The notes under the pieces were generated by a model. It was not told the origin of the DNA. It worked only from the letters and a program-made list of their open reading frames with translations, and made no database searches. Positions 32,801-43,500 of a stretch of DNA of 64,000 nt are shown one piece after another. A program made the translations under genes and the position numbers. This stretch comes from Callipepla californica brunnescens. Lineage: Eukaryota > Chordata > Aves > Galliformes > Odontophoridae. The stretch's first letter is position 1, and every line of letters begins with the position of its first letter. The stretch covers positions 4,220,505 to 4,284,504 of the forward strand of contig JALIRH010000039.1 of the NCBI GenBank assembly GCA_023055505.1, in the 5' to 3' direction.

Positions 32801-35800
32801 GAGGGCAGCAGCAGGGCAAGGAGCCCGGGGCAGCACTGGCCCTAAAAGCAGCACTCCCGGCCTGGGCACCTCCATCTCCTCGGTGTGACACAGCCCGGGC
32901 CGGGGGCTCGGGGTCACGGGGAAGGGGGGCTGGGGGGGGATGCGGGCGATGCTCCGACGTGGGCATCTCAGGCTGTGTCCCGCAGCCCCCGCGGCAGCGC
33001 CCGACGTGTGGCGGCGGCTGGGCCGGCTGTTCCCCAACGGCAGCCACGAGGTGACAGTCTTGATCAAGGTAAGGCCCTCCTGGGGCGGCTCTCGTTCACT
33101 TCTAGCTGCAAACACTAAGGGGCGGTAGCAAGCAACGCCTCGCTCGCTGCATTCCCTGCGACCGAGCGAGGCGTCCGAGGGCGGGGGTCCCGCGGGGGCC
33201 CCCCATGCCCGGCTCCCCCCCTCCCCCCCGCAGCCGCCCCGCGGTGTCCGTGTGCGCATCCTGGGCTACGCCGTGACGGACGGAGCTTCGCGTCCCCTCC
33301 GCAACACGTCGGGTCCCGAGTGCCGCCTGCTGCTGCCCCCGGGGCTGCCAGACCTCCTCGTCACCGCCTACAACTCCCGGGGCTCCTCCAGCCCGGCCCG
33401 GATCGCGATCCGCAGGGATGGAGGTCCGGAAGGTGGGACCTGGAGCACTGCGGCTCCGGAACGGAGAGGGAAATGCGTTATGGGGCGCGCACGTGGGATT
33501 AAAAGGGAGAGAGAAGCTCCCCGTGGGGAGCTCTGCCCGAGGTGCGCAGCTCAGCGCTTTGCCTCCGGAGGCTAAAATAAGGCTGTCCTGCTGGCAGGGC
33601 TCCTGCACGGCACCCTCACGGCTCCCGAAATAGCTCCTGTGCCAGAGACAGACACCCAGCCGTGAGCTAGAGCCGCCAACACGAGGGGAGGGGGGAAGGT
33701 TTCGGGGCTGCTTCAAGTTCCCTGTGCCACAGGCTGTGGTTTTCCCCACGGCTTTCCTATTTTTGAAAGTAACGGGGGGGAGGGGGAAAGTCCCATTCAA
33801 ATGGAGGACAAACAGCAAGCATGACTACATAGATGCTTTGCAGTGTAAACAAGGTGGAAAAAGTCCTGTAATCTCCTTATCAGAATCACACGCGTTTCCT
33901 GTCAATAAGTCAGGTGAAGCGTTTCAGGCAGAGGAGACATGACGGAACAGAGCACGTGTTGTGTGAGCCATGTATGGCTCACATCAAATACAGAGGCAGA
34001 CGGATGGATGGAGGTGTTCGGAGTCCTTAACCCCCAGGGAGGGCTCTCCCTTGCCCTCCAGGCTCCCTGCTCTGCCATGTCCCCATGCCACCTCCTCTCT
34101 TTGCAGCCTTCCCACCACCACTGGCTGTGGACGTCCAGCGTGAGAACCAAAGCACTGTGTCTGTGGCCTGGCAGCCCCCCCACCACAGCGGGACCCCCCC
34201 ACTCTGGTTCATTGTGGAGTGGGTTTGCACAGCTCCATACGGCCACGAGGAAGCCTTCTTTTGGGAGAAAGTCCCACCCCAGGACACCCACATGTACATC
34301 CAAGGTAAGATGTCCAGGAGTCCTTCTGCAGCAAGATCTCAGGACCCGTCCCACCTGGCTCCTGGTTCCCACCTTCATTCTGGTGCTCGCTGGCTTTGGG
34401 GTACCCCCCAACCAGTTACCTGGCCAGGCCTTTGCCTGAACCCCACCCCTCCTGTCCTTTCACTATCAAAGCCCTTGAGCAAATCTGCAGCCTTTAATAG
34501 CAGCTTAGAAATACAACTTAAAGGCGACTACTGCTTCTTTGCAGAGGACGCAGCAGCAGGAAGCCACGTCAGCGTCTCGGTGTATGCAGTGTACCCAAAC
34601 GGGGTGAGCGAGCCAAGCTCTGGCCAAGGTGAGCCTGGTGCATAGCTTTAAAAACAAGAGGTAAAAGCCTGCCATGGAGCAGAGGGAAAAGCGAGGGAAC
34701 TGCAGGACACACCAGAGACTTTAACACACCTGAATGGAGGCCTTTTCTGGCTGATTTTCTCTGCTGTTGTGCACAGACCTCTAACAGTGCACAGGAGAAT
34801 TGCATCGTACTCTATAGGATGCACCAGTGGAGCCATTCTCCCTTTTTGGGATAGGTGAGGTTGCTGCTTTCTCTATTTGGCAGTTGTTACAGTAAAGACA
34901 GAACAAACCCAACTCTGGGAGAGAACAGCTGGCCAAGCTGCAGCCAGTCCCATCTCACCTGGAGCTGGATGCAGGCTGGCCTCAGTTCTGGGAAGTATTT
35001 AATATTAAATGGGCATGGGGCAATTAATGAAAGACAGTAAGGTCAATGTGTTCGTCATCCCCAGCAATGTGTGTGTAGGCTGTGGCTGTCCTCAGGAGCT
35101 GGACATCCTGAGGTCACTGCTGGCCCTCTGCTAAGCCAGGACGAGCTATGCACAGCACTAATGCTGAGCTCAGAAGACACCTCCCAGCACCCCCAGAGCT
35201 GCTCAAGGAGCTAATCCCACAGTTAGATGTGCCAGTGTGGCACCATCCCTCACCAAGTGCTCTTCCACGATTCCACATAGTCCAGGGCTGCTTTGTAGTG
35301 TGGAGCTGGGTGTGCCCCCACTCCAAATGACGTGCTCGGTGTAGGGGAACTGAAGTACTTGCTGAGAAAAACATATGTCTCAAGTCTACAAAATTAAATA
35401 CCGTACCATTTCCATGACTTCTTGCCCCTGATTTTGCTAGTGAATTGCATTGCAGCTTTGCTAAAACAGCTGCAGCGTTGCTGGGTCAGCTCAGGCCAGA
35501 GCCCAGTGCCAGCTCAGGGACATGAAATACAGTTTGACACTGGGGCTGACACTGCCACATACCTCTGTGGTACAGTGCCACGTAGGCAGAGCGATTTGGA
35601 GAGGAAGAGCTGCACACGGATAGCTTTACAAGGCAGCGAAGGCTTTTCCCTCAGGTTTGTGCTGGTCCTTATGGAGCTGGGGCAAAGCAGAACCGGGATG
35701 GGGTGTTTCTCTTCCATGCCTGCGTGGCTTCACCTGGCCTGGACAAGCTCAGTGTACTGACCACTGGCTGGCTGTGTCCTTGTCAGTGCCAGTCCTCTGC

Positions 35801-38800
35801 TCAGCCTGCTCCTGCAGAGTGACACAATGCTTCTGGAAGCCACCGTGTTTCTCCTGGAGCAGGCAACCTGGAGGATAGCGGGGAGTTTTCAGACGAGGGA
35901 TTTAATGAAGTTCTTCGCACTTCCGAAGGTTTGCTTGGGAGTTTTTCCATCCCACCTGCTCCAGCACTGGCAATTTCTATCCCAATAAGCTGTGTCTGCA
36001 AGGATGGCTCTAAGAAGTGGGCCTTTCACATTGCTAAGGGTATAGCTGCAGGCAGGAGCTGCCCAAGGGCATGGTGACTTCTTCACACTCACACTGCAGC
36101 CAGGTGGCCACCACTGACCCCTTTTTGTCACAGCAAGGGTGGCAGATATTTGCTAGGACATAGAGATGACAAGGGAACTGCAGTGTATGGCCAAAGCCTC
36201 CTGCCTGCTTTACCAAAACTAAACTTCTTGCTGTGGCTCACCCTTCAGAGCTCTTTCCTCTTGACACAACCAAGCAGACAAACAGTGTTAGTGGAAAGTT
36301 CTGTGCCATGGGAAGTAATCTGTACTAACCAAAAAATGGCCTCTGATTCCTCAGGAGGATTAAGTTCTTGTCTCAGGTACAGAGGAGGATGGTGGGAGGG
36401 AGATTCATGTCATTTATTTTTATGATATAATTCACATTTCATTTAATTAGAACTCTGGGAAGTACTGTCTGAAGTTAAACACAGATAAACTGAAGTTACT
36501 GGTTATTTCAGGGGGCTTTACTTTTCTTGTTGTACCATTATTTGCTTTTCTAAACGATAAGAATAAAATGAAGATTAACAATAGCTTCCGCTTCACCCTC
36601 TGTGCAGTCTATAAATGAAATTATAGGCATTTTTTCCTCTCTCTGCTGCAGTTCCTTCAAAGGAGCAGATGCTGGACATAGTCTTTCAGGAGGCTTCCCA
36701 CGGTAAGAAGACAGTATTTCAGCCTTGGTAAGCAAGACTTAGTGCCTGACCAGAAGTAGAAGTTCTGGGCAGAGCAGAGAGTGCAGTGTCTGGTGATGTA
36801 AGGAAGGGAAAGCGAAAGCTCCACGTACTTTGGAGAGCTCAGAGCCAGAAAAGTGATTTTCACTTAACAGAAAAGTAAGCCGCATAGTGAGAAAGGCTTC
36901 TGCCCCGTTGTGGGGGAGCAGAACCTGTATAATCCTTGAATTTCAGTTTTGATTTCTCATCAGACATGTAATAAAATGTGCCCTGCAGAAAACTGGAGGT
37001 AAGAAGAGATCACGGTAACATATGCCATGGCATAACAGTGACCGACTCCTGCCCTCACAATCTGAGCCTAAAACTTCTTTAAGCACTTCCCATCTACTTT
37101 CCTATCTGCACTTACACTTCTGCTTTGCACGTGTTCTGGTAAAGGCTCTGCTAGGATCTGTTCCAGTATTTAAAACAAAACCGATGCGAACTGAAAAATT
37201 CACTTAAGCATTTCTGGAAGGCACCTCTGCGTGGGAAATGGTTAAACACAGCAACCACACTTCTTAGAATTACTTTGCCTTAAAGGTCCCACCTGCACAG
37301 CACAGGGCCCTCAGCTCTCAGCCCTCTGCTTCGTGGCCTCCAGCTTCAGATGAACACTGCTCTTCCTCCACACTGTCAGAACTGGGGGGCAAACCCACAG
37401 GGATAGCAACAGGGATGCAAGGAGTTGGGCTCAGCATGTGTGGGTGCAGAGCTGTTCACAAGTGAGGAAGTGGCCTACGCAATGGCTTCTTTCAGATGCC
37501 TGATTATTTTTTCCCCTCTTTATCCCTTTTTTTTTTTTTCCAGATGATGACATCGGGTTTTTCCTGGGAATGGGTGTCAGTGTGATCGTGTTATCAGTTG
37601 TCGTTGCAATTCTGATGTTTAAGAAATCAGCCAGAAAAAGGTATTACTTTTGCCACGTTCTTCTCCTTGTTTTCAACTCCTGCTTTTCCTGCAGAATATT
37701 TTAAAATTTACTGAAGAAACCAGTCCTTTTCTCTGCGCTCCGCTCTTCCCAAGGGCAGCTCCACCCACTGCTGCAGGAAAGGATGACTGAATCCCACTGT
37801 GTGGTAGGGAACAACTGAAGGAGCAAAAACCATTCCCCCATTGAAGCTAGTCTTAGGAACATGTGATGTATAATTATTACATGTGTCTATGGGGAGTGAA
37901 AGAGGAGAGAGGGAAAGCACAGCCCTCTGTAGGTAAGATTTATGCTAGAATTTGGTTTTTTACCTTTGAATGAGGAGATAATCCTGTCCCTGGCAGGGAC
38001 TCACGTCTGGTTTCCCCTTCATGTCTGCACCCTGAGGCTGGCAGAGGTGGGGGAGTGCAATAGCTGGGAAAGCAAACACAGAGCATCTCAATACCAGTGT
38101 TAACAGGATTGCCTCCTTCCTGGCAGCCCCACCACTGCTGATCCCCATACAAATACAGAGCAAACCATCACCTCTGTGCCACCCATCTGTCCGCTGGATA
38201 TTCCTGACAGAACAAGAAATAGGGGAGAGAAGATCTGGGGTTAGAGGGTGTCTTCCCTTTCAGTTCCTGAACCTCGTCTAAACTTTTCTGCAGTTTTAAT
38301 TGTGAAACACAAGAATTTCAGCAAGAGCAGGGAGCACAGCACATGCTTTCCCACGCAGCCGTGCACACGCTGTCAGCAAAGCTCAACTGAATTGAAATAC
38401 CTTGCAGATTACCTTCATTGCTGCAGCTTTGTTTGTAGAAAAAACATTTTTTATTACCGTGGTGCTTTTTATGTCGCCAGCCCTGGACATATGCATCCTC
38501 TTCTTTAGAGACCTAAGCTAGGTACGTATCTCCCCCCACCAGTTTAATAACATTTTCACACATAGATGTGCTTCACAACTAGGCAGTTACCTAGAGAAAC
38601 TTACCTAGAGAAACTCAGATCGCAGAGCTGCTCAATATGTGAAGCCCTGACTTTCGGAAAGTCGCGCAGTGATAAAAGCCAGCAGCATCCCGAGGGGAAC
38701 ATCACCCACAGTGCTGCAGCCACACGGTGTGACATTATGCTGGGCAGCCTCCACCACTGCCTCAAGTAGAACCCAGAGCAGCAGCACAGAGAGCTGGAGA

Positions 38801-40102
38801 AACGAGTTCAAATGGGAAAACCTACCCAGACAGGGGGTTATAAACAATGCTTCTGAGCCCTCAGCAAAGGCCACAGATGATGAATACCCATAGAGTTCCC
38901 CTGCTGTCCTGGGGACAGCATCATCCAGAATGAACAAGGAGGTGACTAATGAAGCTGACTTTTCATTTGTTTGTTTTTTGTTGAAGAATTAAGGCAGCAG
39001 TGGTACTGGTCTTGCCCAAATGGCTGTTGGAGGATTTCCCCCACATGGAAAACAGCAAGGTGATAAAGACCCTGCAGGTAATCGCACCACCACATCCTGG
39101 CTTTTTTTCCCTTACATGTACATAGATTGAAAATCACCCTGTGTCTGTGAGAAATGTGGACATAGAGAGGATTCAACTCTAGCAGATCACCTAGAGAGTT
39201 GTTTTCCTCACCTTGGCTCTGTGCACAGGAGCTCAGCGAGCTTAATCTTTAAACCTTATCTCAATGTAAGCATGGAGACACGCACAGCTGCTCTGCCTGC
39301 TCTCTGCATCTCACTGCAGTCTGCTTTTTGGGGAGGGCTAGAGCAGGGAAGGGGGAAAGGATGCTGAGATGAAGACCAAGAAGTCATTGTCCCATTTCCT
39401 CCCTGTGATCCTCCCACGGTATCACTCGTGTTGGTAAAAATCTGCCTGTTTGTTAGTACAGTCATCCTTTTCTCCTAGGAAAAGACTGAATTCACAAGCA
39501 GCATTTTCAGTGGGCCGTCCCTGGATAACAGTGACCCCGCAATTACAGAAATAGAGGAGCTGTCGGGGCACATGAAATACAAGAATGTGGACATCAAAAA
39601 AGAGCCCAGCAACGTGGTCCCTGAGAACAAGGAGCACCTGCAGAGTTCAGCCCCTCCACAGAACACAGCCACGGAGCAAGTCAGTGACTACAGACCCCAA
39701 ATCTGCGATGCAAACACACTGGGTTACATAGCTGCCAACATTGGCCAACTGCAGTCCTACATACCAGCTCCAGAACCAGAGACAAATATTTTCTTCAGAG
39801 ACTACAGCAGCCCTTTCAGCTACCTGTGGGATGCTGCGGGAGCTGAGCACCAGGTGTGCCTGCTGGACAAGATCAACCTGGTTTTAAACAATGACAGAAG
39901 CGGGCAGAACCACGCGTTCAGCTCTGCCCAGGAGGAACAAAACTCCCTTCTGGAAAATCAGTGGGAAAAAACACTGTATGATGGAGGAGTTCAAGAACAA
40001 ACATTGGTTCCAGATGAGATGGTTTCCTGCTTAAGAGCAATGAATGGAGAATCTGTGGATATACAGAGCTGCTTTCCACAGAGCATTGGGAGATTGTTTT
40101 GA
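29838..40102 (+). CDS. IL23R: IL23R, interleukin-23 receptor subunit with two extra fibronectin III domains
   Basis: Type I cytokine receptor; in mammals it pairs with IL12RB1, binds IL-23 and signals via JAK2/STAT3. Exons, all phase-continuous: 29838-29895, 30263-30556, 30636-30759, 31209-31363, 31454-31599, 32276-32423, 32986-33068, 33234-33423 (or 33432), 34107-34304, 34545-34628, 36652-36702, 37544-37640, 38987-39077, 39479-40102 (TGA). About 780 residues. Order: signal peptide (MLHILLCILG); Ig domain 20-117 (CLGHVWIEPGSVVPMGSNIS); D2 118-210 (CTWDAG); D3 211-308 with WSAWS at 294-298; D4 309-399; D5 400-493; short stem; membrane helix about 513-537; box-1-like LPKWLLEDFPHMENSK; tail with YRPQ (644) and TLVPDEMVSC near the end. 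Stem, helix, box 1 and tail match human IL23R, not IL12RB2. Human IL23R (629 residues) has no D4 or D5. The start ATG has context GCC before and G after. Confidence 0.95.
29914..29977. repeat. Short pentamer repeat in IL23R intron 1
   Basis: A stretch of GGCAT/GGCAC/GGCGT-type pentamers (for example CATGGCATGGCACGGC). The unit is similar in sequence to the reverse complement of the 27.4-28.0 kb satellite. Confidence 0.7.
32028..32085 (-). mobile_element. CR1 LINE 3' fragment in IL23R intron
   Basis: TCACAGAATCATGAAGGTCG, then GAACAGACCTCTAAGATCAT: the reverse-complement CR1 3' end, short and diverged. It lies between the two exons of D3. Confidence 0.75.
32568..32725 (+). mobile_element. CR1 LINE 3' fragment in IL23R intron
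   Basis: Plus-oriented CR1 3' region: AGAGGTGGTGGTGCCCCGTC followed by CCTGCAGG, then AAAGGTCCCTTCCAACTCAA. It is diverged. It lies in the intron between D3 and the D4 exons. Confidence 0.75.
32986..34628 (+). other. IL23R: IL23R exons for extra D4-D5 fibronectin III domains
   Basis: Four exons (83, 190 or 199, 198 and 84 bp). Contents: APDVWRRLGRLFPNGSHEVT; ILGYAVTDG with VTAYNSRGSSSPARI; VDVQRENQSTVSVAWQPPHH with WFIVEWV; and VSVSVYAVYPNGVSEPSS. They match IL12RB2 exons 57689-57768 (LLDVWYK), 58705-58924 ([22 protein letters not shown]), 59008-59208 ([18 protein letters not shown]) and 59988-60089 ([13 protein letters not shown]). Intron phases are the same in both genes (1-0-1-1-1). This identifies them as domains D4 and D5 inherited from a shared ancestor. 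Confidence 0.9.
34629..36651 (+). other. IL23R: IL23R intron where D6 exons would be expected
   Basis: Two-kilobase intron between the second D5 exon and the stem exon. In the neighbouring IL12RB2 this position holds two D6 exons. I read the three forward frames and saw no SW.P, YRVY/YKIY or [13 protein letters not shown] block, so D6 appears absent instead of hidden. Confidence 0.6.
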
Positions 40103-40573
40103 GAGAAATTATGATTCAAAGCCCTCAAACTTGTGATGAGGAGATCATGACACCTCACCGGCTTTGGATTTCAAACTTCAGAACTGGAACAAAACTCCAA
40201 ATCTGAAGCTCCCCCTTCACTGACTACAGATAGCTTTAGATACATGGAACACTTTGGCCAGTAAAACATTGTTTTAATTTTATCTCTTTTTTTTTTTTTT
40301 TTTTACAAACACAAAAAAGCAAGGTTGGATTCCTGACAGAGCTGAAACAGAAAGCAGGTGATTTTTACAGGTTGCATTATGCTTCAGTTACTATAGTGCC
40401 TAAGGCACTCTTTTGTTAAACATACAGAAGATGTAATTCTGGAGCTGATTGCCTTCAAGATGGATACAGCCACGTATGGTTAACGGAATTAATAACACCG
40501 AATAGTATCAGAGCAGAGAGATTTTACAGATGGCGTAGTTAGAACAATTATCACAGTGGAAAGAGACAATCAA

Positions 40574-40579
40574 AATAAA
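40574..40579 (+). terminator. IL23R: Candidate polyadenylation signal for IL23R
   Basis: AATAAA about 470 bp after the IL23R stop codon. Another AATAAA occurs at 41182-41187. A T-rich run precedes both, at about 40288-40305. Confidence 0.5.
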
Positions 40580-43500
40580 GGAAAATGCTCACCCACATCC
40601 TAGGCTCACAGTAAGAAACTCCAAAGAAGTGAACTCCAGAAAGAGACCCCTCCCCAGTGGTGGTCAGCCTTTAAATGGCGTCTGGGAGAGATGGAGCCAG
40701 GCTCCATCCCTTCACCTGTGCTCCCTCAGCTGACTCAGAGCTCGCCTCAGGTGATCCATCAGTGGCTCAACAGTTCCCATACAAGCCATTCCTAAGGTAT
40801 TCCATCTGAATTGTGTAAAATAGCTTGGGTTCACTCACAGTGAAGAGGCATTACAATGAGGGCAATTTATACATGGTGCTGCAGCCATGGATACCATAAG
40901 AGACCTTTTCTGTTTGACAGAATAGCCCAATTTCATTTTCCTTTCTATGCAGTGAGAAATATACATCGGATAAGGACAAACCTTCATCATCTCAGTCTGC
41001 TGGCATGTTTGAAAATCTCTGTCTGCATTTGTCACTGGACAGGTTCTTCATTTTGGATGAAAGATTTATCATCTCACATCTGTGGTTCAGCATTGCTGTT
41101 CCATATGAAGCAGAACATGTCAGAGAGCAATGGCATTTATTCAGCACATAACAGGAAATTTGGACCTTCTGAGGTGCAGAAAATAAAATATAGGAGTCTT
41201 CTTCCTGCTGAGTTGTCTTGAAACCATGTAAAAGTTTGCCCAGGATGCCAGAGAGAGTCTTGCAAGATGTTCCAGAAAGCAGAAACTCCCTGGGAATGTG
41301 AGAGGTTGGATTATGTGTCTAGCACTTCTTTGACTGATCATCCCAACCTTTTTAAGGGAACATTTGAAATGCTGTTGAGGAATACAAGCAGAAGAGAAGT
41401 TTACCATACTGTGAACAATGGCTGAGCATTCAGTGATCAATGCTCTCCCTAAGGTTTGTTCTATTGGTCCTTTACCTCTTGAGTCACAACAGAGACTGTT
41501 TTTATGTTGGGGCTGCATCAGGACGAGGCAGAGCTGCATGTTTAGGGTGGGCAGGAGCTAGTGCCATGCAGCCAGCACTGGATGGAGGACAGCACCAGAG
41601 GGGCTCCATGTGGAGCAAGAGGAAGGCATTGGCCCTGAAGTCTTGTTCGTGATGTTTAGAGCAGGACTCTTGGGCACTGCAGCACTGCTAACAGCACGTA
41701 GCACAATGGAGCCTCTGAACTACGTACCAGTATGGGTGATTTCCACCCACTGAAGGGTCTGTGTGTCTTACACAGCTCTGGGTAATGGAGCTGGCTATGC
41801 CCATTGCAGGGGATGTGTTTGGTAAGACATGAACAAAATCACACACACAAAAGAAGGAACAAAGATCACCCAAGGGTGCACTACCAAACCAAAGACTGTA
41901 GAAGTCATAGCAAGGCTCAGTACGTTTTTATAAGACTTACAAAGCGAATGTAAATGCTAATCTATATGTGGTTAGTTGTCTAGGATTACCCACTTGATCC
42001 CTGTTTGCAGTAAAACCTAGAGATTGTATTTCTTCTTTTCAATTTTGCCAGGCAATGTATGTTTTTCTCTGCGAGCTCTTGCACAAATCGATCAACTGCA
42101 TCATCTAGTCCTGGACACCTTTAAACCACAATAGTTGTGCTGTAGTTGGTTCCTCTTAGCAATCAAGAGATCCGCCATCTGCCACCTAAGTGTACAGAGG
42201 GGCACGTAACCTGGAAAGATGGGATGGGTTTGTGCTTAAGAAGTAAGAAGCAAAACTGTTTCCAAGCCTGAAACAGCCTTACTCTCACATGTAAGCTGGT
42301 CTAAAATTAGTGATTGCTGCCTGTGCAGGAAGGAAATTGTGAGAGAACAGCCACGTACAATCAGCAGCCAAAATGTGAGGTGTGGAAGGTATTTTTTTCA
42401 ATGTCCACATCCTGAGAGTTGAGCTGCCTGTGTTACCTGAGCCACCAAAACTTGTGGGGTGCTCACTGCTGCGTGGAAGTGCTCATCTCACTCATCCTTT
42501 CAAACAGCAGGACTGAAAGCGTGATCTGACATCCCAGGCACTGCTGGCTGAGGGCTGAGGCACGCTAGGAGCGATACCCATGAGCATTTCAGTGGTCAGA
42601 AGGGGGCTGGATCCTTTCCTGCTGAACCCATCACACTCGGTGCTTCGGGGCTGAAACCTTCACCCCTCTCTCACTGTGTGCACGTTCCTCAGCAGCAGCA
42701 AAGCTGCCTTCAGTTTCACTGGGAGGCTGAAGAATTTTTTTTTCTTTTCATGGGGGAACGGTGCAACCAGAAAATACGGGCAGGTTACCAGGAGAAAATG
42801 TAAAGAGAAGGGCAAAAAAATACACAGTACAGCTCCCGCTCTTCCTTCTAACCCATGTAGGCGGTGGTAACGGATTAGACCTGGAACAGATGCCTGTGAT
42901 GCTTGCCTCTAGCAATGAGTGCCCTGGGGCATGAGGAAAGCTGGCATTTTGTCAGCCCAGTGCCATGGCATGGCCTGTTTCACGTTTGACTTGTTAGATC
43001 TGCTCTTCACTCCACTTTTTGTCTGCTTCGACCTTACAAAGGCCTTTACGCCAGGCCTGGGCTTTCTTTCCACTAAGTGAAGAACTTAGCTGTAAAAACC
43101 AGCATCCGGAGTGCCAGGAATTGGAGCAGCTGTCGTGTGAGCACAGCAAAAAGATCCTCATCACGGGAAGCCTTGAGTATATGGATGGCTCAGCATTTGT
43201 AATCAAATAACGATGACATTCTGAACGCGTTTTTTAGCATCTCCACATCCATCTCCTCCCTGCCATGCTCTCCAGTTCTTGGTAGTTGTGTTTTCTAAGC
43301 CTTTTCTTAAATTTGCTTGTATTGTTGGCAGCTGTGTTGCATGCCAGTGAGTTCCACAGGTTATTTAGCAGTTTGGCAATGAGCTGCGTGGCTTCTTCAC
43401 CGTGGCTATAACATGGGCTCTAAGTGCTTTGGAGGCACACAAAGGAGCTATATGCTGACTAGTGCCTCCACACGCAGACAGCACACACCAGAAAGCACCA

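Noticed and set aside
29838..34628. Reading the first half of IL23R as a second IL12RB2 copy fused to an IL23R tail
   Set aside because: Considered because of the D4-D5 domains, but the Ig exon (CLGHVWIEP, MGSNISITC) and D2 (YPPDPPANLSC, VQASNALG) match human IL23R better than IL12RB2, and all exons are in phase in the same order. A single IL23R gene is the simpler reading.
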